A stretch of 30,267 nucleotides of DNA from Clostridia bacterium (GCA_017881645.1 JADGQQ010000069.1:1-30267), one strand, 5' to 3'; numbered from the stretch's first letter, positions 14,699-24,087 are shown. Translations and numbers: made by a program. Notes: generated by a model from the sequence alone, not told the origin.

Positions 14699-16282
14699 AT
14701 GACCGCTAACCGGAGAAAATATTCCAGCATTTCGACCTGTTTTCTTTTTGGCATTGATGCGGTACTTGCGGATATTGAAGTATCCATTACGTCGGGTCTC
14801 CCGAATTTTGACATCGTCGGACTTTGTGACCCGTCCATCCGGGAATCGAAGGAACGGGTACGTGCGGCGATCCGATATGCCGGGTATGAATTTCCGACGG
14901 GAAGAATCACCGTAGGGCTCTCGCCCGCATATATGCACAAATCCGGCTCATCCTTTGATCTTCCGCTGGCGCTGTGTATCCTGATTGCATCCGGTCAAAT
15001 CCACTGTGTTCTTAAGGGACGAATCTTCGCATACGGCGAACTGACTCTGACGGGAATGGTAAGAGAGGTACCGGGCAGCATTCCCAGACTCGCCTGTACA
15101 CAAGATACAAATATCAGCCACGTGATCGTTCCCGGCCGGAACGTCAGGGAAGCATCTCTTCTTCAGATGAAGGCGTACGGTGTATCATCCCTGCAGGACG
15201 CCATTCAATATGCGGAAGGCAGAAGCGGTGACAAGGCTGTCGATTTACTCGATGATTTCGCGGATTCGTCCGGGTTGAATCGATTCGAGCTGCCTTCTGA
15301 GAAATTTGTCGTCGAACCGATCGATTTTTCCTTTCTGCGAGGTCAGGAGAAAACAGGCCGCGCGTTACTTCTTGCAGCCAGCGGGTTCCATAATATTCTG
15401 CTGACCGGAAGTCCGGGCAGCGGCAAAACAACAGCAGCGCGTATTCTGCAGGGAATTCTTCCGCCGTTATCTCCGGATGAGAAGCTTGAACTTCTAAAGC
15501 TGCAGAGCGCATCGCGCATTCTTTTTGACGAGGATCTGCGTCTCAAGCAACGGCCATTCCGTTATGTTCACCACACATGCACGCCTGCGGCCATGGCCGG
15601 GGGAGGAACGAACCCGACACCTGGAGAATTGTCCTTATCGCTTCACGGGGTATTGTTTCTGGATGAAATGGCGGAATTTTCTCCGCGCGTACTGGATCTT
15701 CTGCGGCAGCCGATGGAAGACAACAGTATTCTGATTTCCAGAGCCGGCACGAAGATTCGCTTTCCCACACAATTTCTATTGGTAGGAGCCATGAATCCAT
15801 GCAGATGCGGAAAACTGCTGGAAGATCCCAGAGGGTGTACCTGCAACGAATGGCAGAGAAGGCAGTATGCCAATCATATCAGCGGGCCGCTTCTTGACCG
15901 GATTGATTTGTTTTCCGAACTGTACCGCGTAGAGAAGCATGCGCTGATGGAATCTGTTGAGGGTGCGAATCTTCACCTTTCGGCGGCTCTCAGTGAACAG
16001 GTTGCCGCTTGCTGGGATCGGCAATACAGGCGATGTGACGTAGACGGACAGCCGCGCGTTCTCAATGGTATGAACCGTTCACTGCAAATAATGGATGCCT
16101 TCCGGATTTCAAGAACTGCGGTTGATTTTGCAGTGCAGTCCGCTGAGAAACTGCATGTGACGGCAAGGGGTCTGAATCGTATGCTCCGGGTAGCCAGAAC
16201 CGTTGCAGATCTTGAAGGAGAAGTAGACGTAACCGTTTCTCATGTTGCTGAGGCGATTCATTTTCGCCACAAGCCCATTTGA
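14699..16282 (+). CDS. comM: ComM/YifB family AAA+ ATPase (Mg-chelatase-like)
   Basis: A 527-aa protein of the YifB/ComM family. In naturally competent bacteria ComM is a hexameric helicase that promotes branch migration during integration of incoming DNA. The N-terminal Lon-protease-like domain carries GLPNFDIVGL and FDLPLAL. The AAA+ core has Walker A GSPGSGKTT at 237-245 and Walker B VLFLDEMAEF (D322). Then come NPCRCGKL, a CxC...C zinc-like segment, the arginine-bearing LLDRIDLF sensor and a C-terminal helical domain. AAAGGAGGGG lies 4-5 nt upstream of the ATG. The following dprA acts in the same DNA-processing pathway, 48 bp downstream. Confidence 0.95.
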   Translation: MTANRRKYSSISTCFLFGIDAVLADIEVSITSGLPNFDIVGLCDPSIRESKERVRAAIRYAGYEFPTGRITVGLSPAYMHKSGSSFDLPLALCILIASGQIHCVLKGRIFAYGELTLTGMVREVPGSIPRLACTQDTNISHVIVPGRNVREASLLQMKAYGVSSLQDAIQYAEGRSGDKAVDLLDDFADSSGLNRFELPSEKFVVEPIDFSFLRGQEKTGRALLLAASGFHNILLTGSPGSGKTTAARILQGILPPLSPDEKLELLKLQSASRILFDEDLRLKQRPFRYVHHTCTPAAMAGGGTNPTPGELSLSLHGVLFLDEMAEFSPRVLDLLRQPMEDNSILISRAGTKIRFPTQFLLVGAMNPCRCGKLLEDPRGCTCNEWQRRQYANHISGPLLDRIDLFSELYRVEKHALMESVEGANLHLSAALSEQVAACWDRQYRRCDVDGQPRVLNGMNRSLQIMDAFRISRTAVDFAVQSAEKLHVTARGLNRMLRVARTVADLEGEVDVTVSHVAEAIHFRHKPI

Positions 16283-16330
16283 CTTTGTACCATGTAGAAG
16301 GATCATTTGCATAGGCTGTAAGGAGGACTG

Positions 16331-17533
16331 ATGATGATGGATCAGGACTATTTGAATTTGGAGGCGGATCTTTTTGTCTCGGAACTTATGATGAGCGGGC
16401 TGCTGGGCGGACGACGGATTCGCTTGTTTCTTGAACAAAAAATTATTCATTCGCTGAGAGATCTGTATTCGATCTCGAACGATGCGGTTGGCCGGATATC
16501 CAGGACTCTGATAAATGAGGAAGAGCGTCATAAAATCAAAACAATTCTTACGGATTTGAAGATTAAGGATACTGCGCGAAGAAAAGCAGAGACCTGCAGA
16601 AGGCAGGAAATATTTTCCGTCAACAGAGAAGATGCTATGTACCCTTCCTGCATGAAATCCCTTGATGGAATGCCGCTCATACTTTACGGAAAGGGTGACA
16701 TGTCCATTCTCGGGACCCGGAGAATGCCAAGTGCTGCCATTGTCGGAAGCCGGCGCCCCACACTCTATGGTGTGACGGCAACCAGAGAAATTGCAGCGGA
16801 ACTTGCACGCCATGGAGTGTGTGTGATCAGCGGCTTAGCTCGCGGGATCGATACCGTCGCTCACGAAACAACTTTGCAGGCGAGCGGGAAAACCGTTGCC
16901 GTGCTTGCCGGGGGTCTGGACCAGGTGTATCCGCCTGAGAACCTCGACCTTTTTGCCAGAATCAGTCAGGAGGGTCTTGTGCTGTCTGAAATGCCTGTCG
17001 GACAGAAGGCTCTCCGCCAGTATTTCCCTGCCCGGAACCGGATATTATCAGGGCTTGCGGATGTCGTTGCCATTATGGAAGCAGGCGAATTCAGCGGGAC
17101 GCTCCATACGGCAAGTTTTGCGGCCGCACAGGGCCGGGATGTGTTTGTTGTTCCCGGGACCATTTATGCACAGCAATCCAGAGGGAACCTGCATTTGATA
17201 CGTGACGGAGCCGAAATTCTTCTTTCAGCCGAAGATATTCTGACTCGGCTTGGCGGACTTACTTTTATGCGTGAAATGGACGAGATCCGATGGAATGAGG
17301 AGCGGATCAGTCTGGGAAGGCGAATGACTGAAAATCCGGATTCTCTCACACAGAAGGAGTGTATGCAGGTCATAATTGACCATTTGTGTCTTTCTGAGAA
17401 AACAATGGATGAGTTGATCGAAATTACCGGATTTGCATTCGGTAAGCTGGCTCCGATCATCTCTGAGCTTGAATTGTCCGGAAAAATCATGGAACGGGGC
17501 AGAAGATATGCTTTGACTTTTCTATGTACATGA
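16331..17533 (+). CDS. dprA: DNA-processing protein DprA
   Basis: A 400-aa single-strand DNA-binding protein that loads RecA on incoming DNA during transformation. The Rossmann-like core has GSRRPTLYG, VISGLARGIDTVAHETTL, VAVLAGGLDQVYPPEN and FSGTLHTASFAAAQGRDVFVVPG in the family order. An N-terminal SAM-like helical region and a C-terminal winged-helix domain (about 335-395) complete it. Three ATG codons in a row (16331, 16334, 16337) follow AGGAGG at 16321-16326. 16334 has the most usual spacing, so the exact start may be one codon later. It is preceded by comM and followed by topA, a conserved order. DprA is also widespread in species not known to be transformable. Confidence 0.95.
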   Translation: MMMDQDYLNLEADLFVSELMMSGLLGGRRIRLFLEQKIIHSLRDLYSISNDAVGRISRTLINEEERHKIKTILTDLKIKDTARRKAETCRRQEIFSVNREDAMYPSCMKSLDGMPLILYGKGDMSILGTRRMPSAAIVGSRRPTLYGVTATREIAAELARHGVCVISGLARGIDTVAHETTLQASGKTVAVLAGGLDQVYPPENLDLFARISQEGLVLSEMPVGQKALRQYFPARNRILSGLADVVAIMEAGEFSGTLHTASFAAAQGRDVFVVPGTIYAQQSRGNLHLIRDGAEILLSAEDILTRLGGLTFMREMDEIRWNEERISLGRRMTENPDSLTQKECMQVIIDHLCLSEKTMDELIEITGFAFGKLAPIISELELSGKIMERGRRYALTFLCT

Positions 17534-17543
17534 AGTATATAAT
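17513..17543 (+). promoter_or_regulatory. Promoter for topA within the end of dprA
   Basis: TTGACT (17513-17518) lies 19 bp from a perfect TATAAT (17538-17543), or 17 bp from the overlapping TATATA. Transcription from here would give topA a leader of about 115 nt. The rest of 17534-17667 shows no obvious RNA element. Confidence 0.5.
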
Positions 17544-17667
17544 GGTAAAAGATTGCCGCAAAAATACTTAATGCAAAAAACTGCATGAACCGCTGAATGT
17601 TTCGAAGCACGGCTTTTGTCACGTGAAAGAGCGGATTCAGAGTACAAAAAGAGAGAAAAGGGAAAAA

Positions 17668-19860
17668 ATGGGCAAAAAATTAGTTATTGTTGAGTCACCC
17701 GCGAAAGCCAAGACCATTGGCCGATATTTGGGTAAGGAATATAGAATCTCCGCTTCGGTGGGGCATATCCGTGATTTGCCGTCATCTACGATCGGCGTTG
17801 ATATTAAGAAGAATTTTAAGCCGACCTATATCAACATGAAGGGTAAAGAGAAGGTTATTCGTGAACTCAAGGATTTATCCAAGGATGCCGATCAGGTTTA
17901 CATCGCAACTGACCCTGACCGTGAAGGAGAAGCGATCGCATGGCATATTGCCGGTGTTCTGGGGATTGATGCCACATCAGCTTGCCGAATCAGTTTCAAC
18001 GAAATTACGCAGAAGGCAGTCCTTTCCGCTATATCTGAACCGCGTCCCATTGACCTGGATCTTGTGAATGCACAGCAGGCAAGAAGAATTCTGGATCGTC
18101 TGGTGGGCTATGAACTGAGCCCGCTTCTCTGGAAGAAAGTAAGAAAAGGTCTTTCAGCCGGCCGCGTGCAGTCCGTTGCCACGCGCATGGTTGTGGACCG
18201 GGAAAATGAAATCCTCGCCTTCAATAAGGAAGAATATTGGAACTTAACGGCTGAACTTACGCCGAAGGACGTCTCCTTCCCATTCCGGTCCCGTTATCAC
18301 GGGAAGAAGAAGGGCGCAAAAATTGAGAAGATCAAGCTCACAAACAAGGAAAGTACGGATGCCATACTTGAAGAAATAAAGGCTGCTCCCTACATAGTGG
18401 ACTCGATTAAAAAGGGCAGCAAACAACGTCAACCTTTCGCACCTTTTACAACGAGTACACTGCAGCAGGAAGCATCCAGACGATTGAGCTTTACATCCAG
18501 AAAAACCATGAGTGTTGCCCAGCAGCTTTATGAGGGAGTTGAAATTGCAGGACAGGGTCAGGTTGCATTGGTTTCCTATATACGTACGGATTCGGTACGT
18601 GTATCGGACGAAGCACTTTCTATGGCCAGAGACCTTATTAAGGAAAGATACGGGGATCATTATGTATCCAGATCGCCTCGTCATTTTTCCAACAAGAACA
18701 AATCTCAGGACGCGCATGAAGCCGTCCGTCCCGCGCATTTTGATTTATCTCCGGAAAGTATCCACGGTTCCCTCTCAAATGACCAGTATCGTCTGTACAA
18801 ATTGATTTGGGATCGTTTTCTTTCTTCTCAAATGGCATCGGCAGAGGTGGATACGGTATCTCTGGATATCACATGCCTCCAGCATGTATTCCGCACGCAG
18901 GGGGAGACAATCCGTTTTATGGGATTTCTTGCCGCATATGCGGACATTTCTGAGGATTCTGCTGAAGACGAAGAAAAGAGTGCCGGAAAAGAGAAGCTGC
19001 CGGAATTGCAGGAAGGTCAGGAGCTGACCCTTTTGAAACTGACACCTGAACAGAAGTTTACGCAGCCGCCGGCCCGATATACGGAGGCAACACTCATTAA
19101 AGCGATGGAGGAAAAAGGAATCGGAAGACCGTCAACATATGCACCGACGATTTCCACTATCCTTGAACGCAATTATGTAGAAAAGCAGACGAAATACCTT
19201 TGTCCGACAGAATTGGGAATGGTTGTTTCAAAGCTCCTCTCCGAAAATTTTGAAAACATTGTCGATGTTGCTTTTACAGCACAAATGGAAGAAATGCTCG
19301 ATGAAATAGAACTCGGGAAGAAAGACTGGGTTGCCGTTCTGTCTGAATTCTATCCGGTTTTTCATGAACAGGTCGTACGCGCAGCGGCAGACGTTGAGAA
19401 AGTCGAAATGAAACAGGAACAGACGGGCGAGAAGTGCCCGGACTGTGAAAAAGGCGAACTCCTGATAAAGGAAGGACGCTATGGCAAATTTGTTGCCTGT
19501 TCAAATTTCCCGGAGTGCAAATACACGAAGAACCTAGAGATTGTTGCCAAGGGCAATTGTCCTCTTTGCCATTCGGGTCTTGTATCCCATACATCACGTA
19601 AATTTAAGGGGCGTACATTTTACACATGCGATAAAAAGGGAACGGATCCGGAATGCGGTTTTATCAGTTGGGATCTTCCGGTCGAAGGAAAGACCTGTTC
19701 CGTTTGCGGAAGCTATATGGTTTGGAAGCGTTTCCGCGGCAAGACCTATCCGAAATGCGGGAATAAGGACTGCACCTCAAATGTTCGCAAATCTGCCGGC
19801 AAAAGCGCGGAAACGGAAACTGCTGTTACATCTGAAGTTTTGGCGCTTCCGGAAAACTAA
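17668..19860 (+). CDS. topA: DNA topoisomerase I
   Basis: A 730-aa type IA topoisomerase that relaxes negative supercoils. The Toprim domain begins KKLVIVESPAKAKTIGRYLG and contains ATDPDREGEAIAWH. The active-site tyrosine is Tyr304 in SYIRTDS. Further signatures are GLSAGRVQSVA and EKGIGRPSTYAPTI. Three C-terminal four-cysteine zinc ribbons follow: CPDCEKGELL...CSNFPEC, CPLCHSG...CDKKGTDPEC and CSVCGSY...CGNKDC. I start at ATG 17668, preceded by AAAAGGGA, rather than at an in-frame GTG at 17623, which adds 15 basic residues outside the family. The gene is 26 bp from trmFO. Confidence 0.96.
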   Translation: MGKKLVIVESPAKAKTIGRYLGKEYRISASVGHIRDLPSSTIGVDIKKNFKPTYINMKGKEKVIRELKDLSKDADQVYIATDPDREGEAIAWHIAGVLGIDATSACRISFNEITQKAVLSAISEPRPIDLDLVNAQQARRILDRLVGYELSPLLWKKVRKGLSAGRVQSVATRMVVDRENEILAFNKEEYWNLTAELTPKDVSFPFRSRYHGKKKGAKIEKIKLTNKESTDAILEEIKAAPYIVDSIKKGSKQRQPFAPFTTSTLQQEASRRLSFTSRKTMSVAQQLYEGVEIAGQGQVALVSYIRTDSVRVSDEALSMARDLIKERYGDHYVSRSPRHFSNKNKSQDAHEAVRPAHFDLSPESIHGSLSNDQYRLYKLIWDRFLSSQMASAEVDTVSLDITCLQHVFRTQGETIRFMGFLAAYADISEDSAEDEEKSAGKEKLPELQEGQELTLLKLTPEQKFTQPPARYTEATLIKAMEEKGIGRPSTYAPTISTILERNYVEKQTKYLCPTELGMVVSKLLSENFENIVDVAFTAQMEEMLDEIELGKKDWVAVLSEFYPVFHEQVVRAAADVEKVEMKQEQTGEKCPDCEKGELLIKEGRYGKFVACSNFPECKYTKNLEIVAKGNCPLCHSGLVSHTSRKFKGRTFYTCDKKGTDPECGFISWDLPVEGKTCSVCGSYMVWKRFRGKTYPKCGNKDCTSNVRKSAGKSAETETAVTSEVLALPEN

Positions 19861-19886
19861 AGCTGTATGCAAGAGGTGTTCGATAT

Positions 19887-21224
19887 ATGACAAATCCAGA
19901 AGTCCTGGTTATTGGTGCGGGTCTTGCCGGTTGTGAGGCTGCCTGGCAGCTTGCGAGAGCCGGAATTCCTGTCGTTCTTAAGGAAATGAAGCCAAACGTA
20001 TATACGGATGCTCATCATCTGCCGACTTATGCAGAACTTGTGTGCAGCAACTCGCTGCGATCCAATCAAATTGAGAATGCCGTAGGTCTTCTCAAGGAAG
20101 AACTCAGACGTCTCGGATCACTCATTTTGTCCTGTGCGGATGAGACGAGCGTACCGGCCGGCGGCGCTCTGGCGGTCGACCGTGAAGAATTTTCACAGCT
20201 GGTTACAAAGAGAATTCGTGAGCATCCGCTGATTCGGGTTGAATCGGAAGAGGTCACACGTCTCCCGCAGGCTGGAACGGTTATTGTTGCAACCGGACCG
20301 CTTACGCAGGGCGAATTGTATGCCGACATTACGAATGTTCTGGGTGAGAAGACCCTGCACTTTTTTGATGCTGCAGCACCGATTGTGATGTCGGATTCGA
20401 TAGACCGATCCATTGCGTTTGCCATGTCGAGATATGGCAAGGGCGGGGATGACTACCTGAACTGTCCGATGAACATGGACGAATATGACGCATTTTGGCA
20501 GGCATTGGTGACCGCCGAATTGGCCGATGTAAAAGATTTTGACAGAGAGACCGTGTTTGAAGGCTGTATGCCGATTGAGACAATGGCAAAGAGAGGCAAA
20601 GACACGATTCGATTCGGACCGTTGAAACCGGTTGGACTTATTGATCCGAGAACAGGAAAAGAACCTTACGCATGTGTTCAGCTTCGTCAGGATGACAGAG
20701 CGGCAAGCATGTATAATATTGTCGGCTTTCAGACGCGGCTGAAGTTTCCGGAACAGAAGAGAGTCTTTCAAATGATTCCAGGACTTGCGGAAGCAGATTT
20801 TTCCCGGCTCGGCGTAATGCACAGAAACACATATCTGGATTCGCCGAGACTTCTGGATTCGACATACGCACTGCGCAAAGATCCGCGTGTTTTTTTCGCC
20901 GGGCAGATGACGGGTGTTGAGGGATACGTTGAGTCGGCAGGTTCAGGATTTGTCAGCGGTCTATATGCTTCGGCAAGAATTCTCGGGAAGGAATTTCCGT
21001 TTTGCTTCTCGGATCATACAATGCTGGGTGCCATGGCAGCCTATATTTCTGATGCTTCGATCCGGACATTCAGTCCTATGAATGCGAATTTTGGACTCAT
21101 TGCACCGCTGGGATATAAAGTGCGCGGGAAAAAAGAAAAATACATGGCTTATGCGCAGAGATCTCTCGAAGAGATTTCTCTGCACTGTAATTCACTGAAA
21201 GATTTTTATACTTTTGATATATAA
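19887..21224 (+). CDS. trmFO: Folate-dependent tRNA (uracil-54-C5)-methyltransferase TrmFO
   Basis: A 445-aa FAD enzyme that makes ribothymidine at tRNA position 54 using methylenetetrahydrofolate and NAD(P)H. The FAD-binding fold begins VLVIGAGLAGCEAAWQLARA. Cys53 in ELVCSNSLRSN and Cys227 in FEGCMPIETMA correspond to the two functional cysteines of the Bacillus enzyme (53 and about 226). RFGPLKPVGL, VQLRQDDRA and GQMTGVEGYVESAGSG are further family blocks. AGAGG lies upstream of the ATG. Its position straight after topA is the conserved Firmicute order. It draws on the same folate pool as ThyA/FolA in this window. Confidence 0.96.
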   Translation: MTNPEVLVIGAGLAGCEAAWQLARAGIPVVLKEMKPNVYTDAHHLPTYAELVCSNSLRSNQIENAVGLLKEELRRLGSLILSCADETSVPAGGALAVDREEFSQLVTKRIREHPLIRVESEEVTRLPQAGTVIVATGPLTQGELYADITNVLGEKTLHFFDAAAPIVMSDSIDRSIAFAMSRYGKGGDDYLNCPMNMDEYDAFWQALVTAELADVKDFDRETVFEGCMPIETMAKRGKDTIRFGPLKPVGLIDPRTGKEPYACVQLRQDDRAASMYNIVGFQTRLKFPEQKRVFQMIPGLAEADFSRLGVMHRNTYLDSPRLLDSTYALRKDPRVFFAGQMTGVEGYVESAGSGFVSGLYASARILGKEFPFCFSDHTMLGAMAAYISDASIRTFSPMNANFGLIAPLGYKVRGKKEKYMAYAQRSLEEISLHCNSLKDFYTFDI

Positions 21225-21275
21225 TAGGATGCGTCTGCTATAAGAAAGTCATTGAAATGAATGCGAGGGGAAATT

Positions 21276-22235
21276 ATGGGGCTTTTTACCAAATATGATC
21301 AGGAAGGACCGGGAGTGTTTTCGGATGATCCTTCACACGGTCCGTTTGTTCGTTTTTTTCAATCCTATGCCAGCCGATTTCTAAAGCTTTGCATGATGAA
21401 CCTGATGTTTGTATTCTTTAATATTCCGGCGATTCTTATTGCCTATGTGGGGTCGATCTATTTTCTCCCGCTTATTAATCCGGTGTTCAATCCGACACAA
21501 TTTCAGGAATATCTGGCTCAATATGGCATTATGTCAGGCAATTCAAATACAACAGGCCAGGGCGCCTCTTACCAGCTGTACTTTCTCCTGATTTTATTGT
21601 CCGTTATGTTTGTTGTCGGCATGCTTCTTGTTTCTGTCGGTCCGGTTCAATCCGGTCTTTGCTTTCTGTACCGCAATTTTGCCCGGGATACGACATCCAT
21701 GATATGGACGGATTTTGTAACTGCCTTTAAGAAGAATTGGAAACAGTCGTTAGCCGCATCGTTGATTTCTCTTGTTTTGACAACTGTAATTTTAATGAAT
21801 ATCGTATTTTACAACAGAATATATCATGGTCAGGCGGCACAGATACTGGCAACGGTTTTTGTAATGGTTTTTGTTTTCTTTATCTGCATCCAGATGTATG
21901 TCTATCCGTTGATTGCCTCCGTGGATCTGAAGCTTCGCAATGTATACCGTAATGCCATTCTGTTTTTTCTCGGACGATTTGTACCTACAATGGGTATTTT
22001 CATTGTCAATATTATTGTTCTTCTGATTATTCCTGTGCTTCTTCTGCTGAGTGTAACTTATTTCGGATTTGCCATAGCTATTTTCTATTATTTGTTTTTT
22101 GCATTTTCTTTTGTTCACTATTTAAATACGTTTTTTGTCTGGCAGCAGATTGACCGGTATATAGCAAAACCTCAGGAAGCTGCAGAGCAATCTTCTGAGG
22201 CTATCGATGCAAAAGAGGAACATACCGAAGAATAG
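21276..22235 (+). CDS. DUF624 (YesL-like) membrane protein
   Basis: A 319-aa integral membrane protein. The opening GLFTKYDQEGPGVFSDDP and the cluster FLKLCMMNLMFVFFNIPA resemble the N-terminal signature of DUF624/YesL proteins, often found near carbohydrate transporters. Hydrophobic segments lie at about residues 35-65, 100-120, 160-178, 188-212, 238-262 and 264-287. The acidic tail holds no motif. GAGGGG (21265-21270) is spaced for the ATG at 21276, five codons inside the longest frame. A TATAAT at 21220-21225 could start transcription, but no matching -35 is visible. It is followed by a strong terminator. No transporter genes are adjacent, so its role here is unclear. Confidence 0.82.
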   Translation: MGLFTKYDQEGPGVFSDDPSHGPFVRFFQSYASRFLKLCMMNLMFVFFNIPAILIAYVGSIYFLPLINPVFNPTQFQEYLAQYGIMSGNSNTTGQGASYQLYFLLILLSVMFVVGMLLVSVGPVQSGLCFLYRNFARDTTSMIWTDFVTAFKKNWKQSLAASLISLVLTTVILMNIVFYNRIYHGQAAQILATVFVMVFVFFICIQMYVYPLIASVDLKLRNVYRNAILFFLGRFVPTMGIFIVNIIVLLIIPVLLLLSVTYFGFAIAIFYYLFFAFSFVHYLNTFFVWQQIDRYIAKPQEAAEQSSEAIDAKEEHTEE

Positions 22236-22263
22236 TCGTACTAAGAATTTTTCGCAGCAACAG

Positions 22264-22297
22264 CAGTGCAGGGGCAAGCGGCTTCTGCACTGTTTTT
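22264..22297 (+). terminator. Intrinsic terminator after the DUF624 gene
   Basis: CAGTGCAG and CTGCACTG form a perfect 8-bp stem around a 13-nt loop and are followed by TTTTT (22293-22297). It overlaps the very end of dapB on the other strand, whose stop is at 22296-22298. The minus strand lacks a T-tract after the stem. Confidence 0.8.
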
Positions 22298-23051
22298 ACG
22301 ATATTATATCCTTCATCGAATACAGACCGGCTGGTTTCCCGCAGATAAACCGAGCGGCAGCCACAGCGCCGCGGGCAAAAACATTCCGGGTCTGCGCGCT
22401 GTGCGAGAGCGTAATAACCTCTTCCGGACCTGCAAAAATGACACTGTGATCACCGACGATACTGCCGCCGCGGATCGAATGCAGACCTAATTCGGTTTTG
22501 GCACGCTTTTTCAGAATGCTGTGACGATCGTAAACATACTCCAACGGATCATCTAAAGACACGTTAATGGCATCTGCAATCATCAGGGCTGTTCCGGACG
22601 GAGCATCCAATTTCTGATTATGATGTGCTTCGACAATTTCAATATCAAAATCCGGGTAAAGAACGGCGGCCGCTTTTTGTGCAAGGGATATGAGCAAATT
22701 GACCCCCAGCGACATATTGGCCGAATAGAAGACCGCGGTTTTTTCGGATAAGGAACGAAGTGAGGCCTTATCATTTTCGGATAAACCTGTCGTGCACATC
22801 ACGAGCGGCTTGTGTTTCTCTTCCGCCAGCTTTATTACGCCGGGGAGTGCAAGGACATGCGAAAAATCAAGAATTACGTCGAATTCTTCCTTGCAGTCCA
22901 ATGCCGAGGCGTATACAGGATATGTGGAAGGTGCGGCATTCGAATCTGCGCCGGCAACGATGATGATGCCGTCCTGTTGCGAACAGATTTCAGTTATGAC
23001 TTTACCCATACGGCCGTTACAGCCGTTTAGAAATATTCGTACATCTGTCAT
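22296..23051 (-). CDS. dapB: 4-hydroxy-tetrahydrodipicolinate reductase
   Basis: Second step of the diaminopimelate/lysine branch: reduces hydroxytetrahydrodipicolinate with NAD(P)H. At 251 aa it matches the family. The dinucleotide-binding GCNGRMGK is at residues 10-17. EAHHNQKLDAPSGTAL holds the catalytic histidines and lysine, and the conserved SIRGGSIVGDHSVIF follows. The longest frame begins at 23072, overlapping dapA by 4 nt, but AAGGAG lies inside those first codons and is correctly spaced for the ATG at 23051, which I use. It is the second gene of the dapA-dapB pair. Confidence 0.95.
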   Translation of the reverse strand: MTDVRIFLNGCNGRMGKVITEICSQQDGIIIVAGADSNAAPSTYPVYASALDCKEEFDVILDFSHVLALPGVIKLAEEKHKPLVMCTTGLSENDKASLRSLSEKTAVFYSANMSLGVNLLISLAQKAAAVLYPDFDIEIVEAHHNQKLDAPSGTALMIADAINVSLDDPLEYVYDRHSILKKRAKTELGLHSIRGGSIVGDHSVIFAGPEEVITLSHSAQTRNVFARGAVAAARFICGKPAGLYSMKDIIS

Positions 23052-23068
23052 GAGGTACTCCTTATCGT

Positions 23069-23968
23069 TCATGAATGCAGCTTGCCGTATTCTGGAAGAT
23101 CGTACTGCGTCATGACAGCGGCAAGCTTGTCATGTCCTTCCGGCGACATTTCACATAGCGGCATACGGCAGTCACCGACATTCCAGCCCAGAATGTTAAG
23201 GGCTTCTTTTGTCGGGATGGGATTCACATCTGAAAAAAGCGCGTTGATTAACGGGAGAAGTTCCAGCTGAATACGAAGGGATTCCTTAACGTCACCCTTC
23301 AGGTATGCATGCACCATTTGGCTCATCTGCGCCGGCATAAGGTTTGCGGCCACGGAAATAACTCCCTTTGCGCCCAGCGACAGGAGCGGAACGACTAGGC
23401 CGTCTTCTCCGGAATAGATAATGAGATCATCCCCGCAGAGACGTGCAACATCAGGAGTCTGCATGATATTGCACTCTTTCACTCCGATGATATTGGGAAT
23501 CTCTGATAGACGCTTCAGCGTGTGCGGCATGATATTCAAATTGGTTCTTGACGGTACATTGTATAGAATGATCGGAAGCGATGTGGCTTCGGCGATCATT
23601 TTGAAGTGCCTGAAGATGCCTTCCTGTGAGGTCTTGTTGTAGTAAGGGGTTACGCTCAGCAACCCGTCCGGTCCGAGGGCCGAAGCGTTCTTACAGAGTT
23701 CCACGGCATGTGCCGTATCATTGCTTCCGATTCCAGCGATGACAGGGATTCTTCCTGCAACTTCTCCGACAACAAAACGAATCACATTCAGATGCTCAGT
23801 ATCGGGCATCGTTGAAGCTTCGCCTGTTGTTCCGCAGACTACGATGGCATCCGTCTTGTTTGCAAGATGGAAGTTAACAAGCTCGGCAAGTTTTTTGTAG
23901 TCAACGCCCTCCTTAGAAAAAGGTGTGACAATTGCTACGGCTGAGCCTAAAAAAACTGGCCTCTTCAT
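23069..23968 (-). CDS. dapA: 4-hydroxy-tetrahydrodipicolinate synthase
   Basis: Condenses pyruvate with aspartate semialdehyde, the committed step to diaminopimelate for peptidoglycan and lysine. At 299 aa it has the usual length. The Schiff-base lysine is Lys164 in IGVKECN. Tyr136 in YNVPSRTN and the pyruvate-binding GTTGEAST (46-53) are in place. GGGAGGT lies upstream on the minus strand, and a strong promoter is just beyond. It leads dapB by 17 nt. The leader is about 60 nt, too short for a lysine riboswitch, so feedback is more likely on the enzyme or by a promoter-binding regulator. Confidence 0.96.
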   Translation of the reverse strand: MKRPVFLGSAVAIVTPFSKEGVDYKKLAELVNFHLANKTDAIVVCGTTGEASTMPDTEHLNVIRFVVGEVAGRIPVIAGIGSNDTAHAVELCKNASALGPDGLLSVTPYYNKTSQEGIFRHFKMIAEATSLPIILYNVPSRTNLNIMPHTLKRLSEIPNIIGVKECNIMQTPDVARLCGDDLIIYSGEDGLVVPLLSLGAKGVISVAANLMPAQMSQMVHAYLKGDVKESLRIQLELLPLINALFSDVNPIPTKEALNILGWNVGDCRMPLCEMSPEGHDKLAAVMTQYDLPEYGKLHS

Positions 23969-24008
23969 GATATTACCTCCCTGATGATTCGCTTTCCGGC
24001 ATGCGCTT

Positions 24009-24024
24009 TTCGCGCGCGCGGCGA
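24009..24024. other. Alternating CG tract in the dapA leader
   Basis: A run of about five CG dinucleotides in a TTTTCGCGCGCGCGGC context. On the dapA transcript side, GCGC GAAAA GCGC can form a small GC-rich hairpin between the start of transcription and the ribosome-binding site. Alternating CG can also adopt Z-DNA. Function untested. Confidence 0.45.
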
Positions 24025-24035
24025 ACTATGAAGAA

Positions 24036-24065
24036 ATCATAGCATTTTGTATACACAGGCGTCAA
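24036..24065 (-). promoter_or_regulatory. Promoter of dapA-dapB
   Basis: On the minus strand TTGACG (24065-24060), an 18-bp spacer and TATGAT (24041-24036), with TGC just upstream of the -10. All elements are close to the vegetative consensus. Confidence 0.68.
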
Positions 24066-24079
24066 TTATATACTATAAT
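24050..24079 (+). promoter_or_regulatory. Promoter of queA-tgt, interlocked with that of dapA
   Basis: TATACA (24050-24055, 4 of 6 consensus), an 18-bp spacer and a perfect TATAAT (24074-24079). The dapA -35 (24060-24065) lies inside this spacer on the other strand, so the two polymerase sites overlap. The queA ATG is only 8 nt after the -10. Confidence 0.55.
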
Positions 24080-24087
24080 GGCAACTT

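Noticed and set aside
16109..16813. Minus-strand open frame of 234 codons across the comM-dprA junction
   Set aside because: It lies antisense to two well-supported genes, has no ribosome-binding site and reads as Cys/His/Ser-rich low-complexity filler without any family motif.
19541..19936. Plus-strand open frame of 131 codons overlapping topA and trmFO
   Set aside because: It is an alternate-frame reading of the topA zinc ribbons and the trmFO start, both firmly assigned.
23969..24087. Possible lysine riboswitch or T-box upstream of dapA
   Set aside because: The leader from the predicted start is only about 60 nt, well below the size of an L-box (about 170 nt) or a T-box, and no conserved core is visible.
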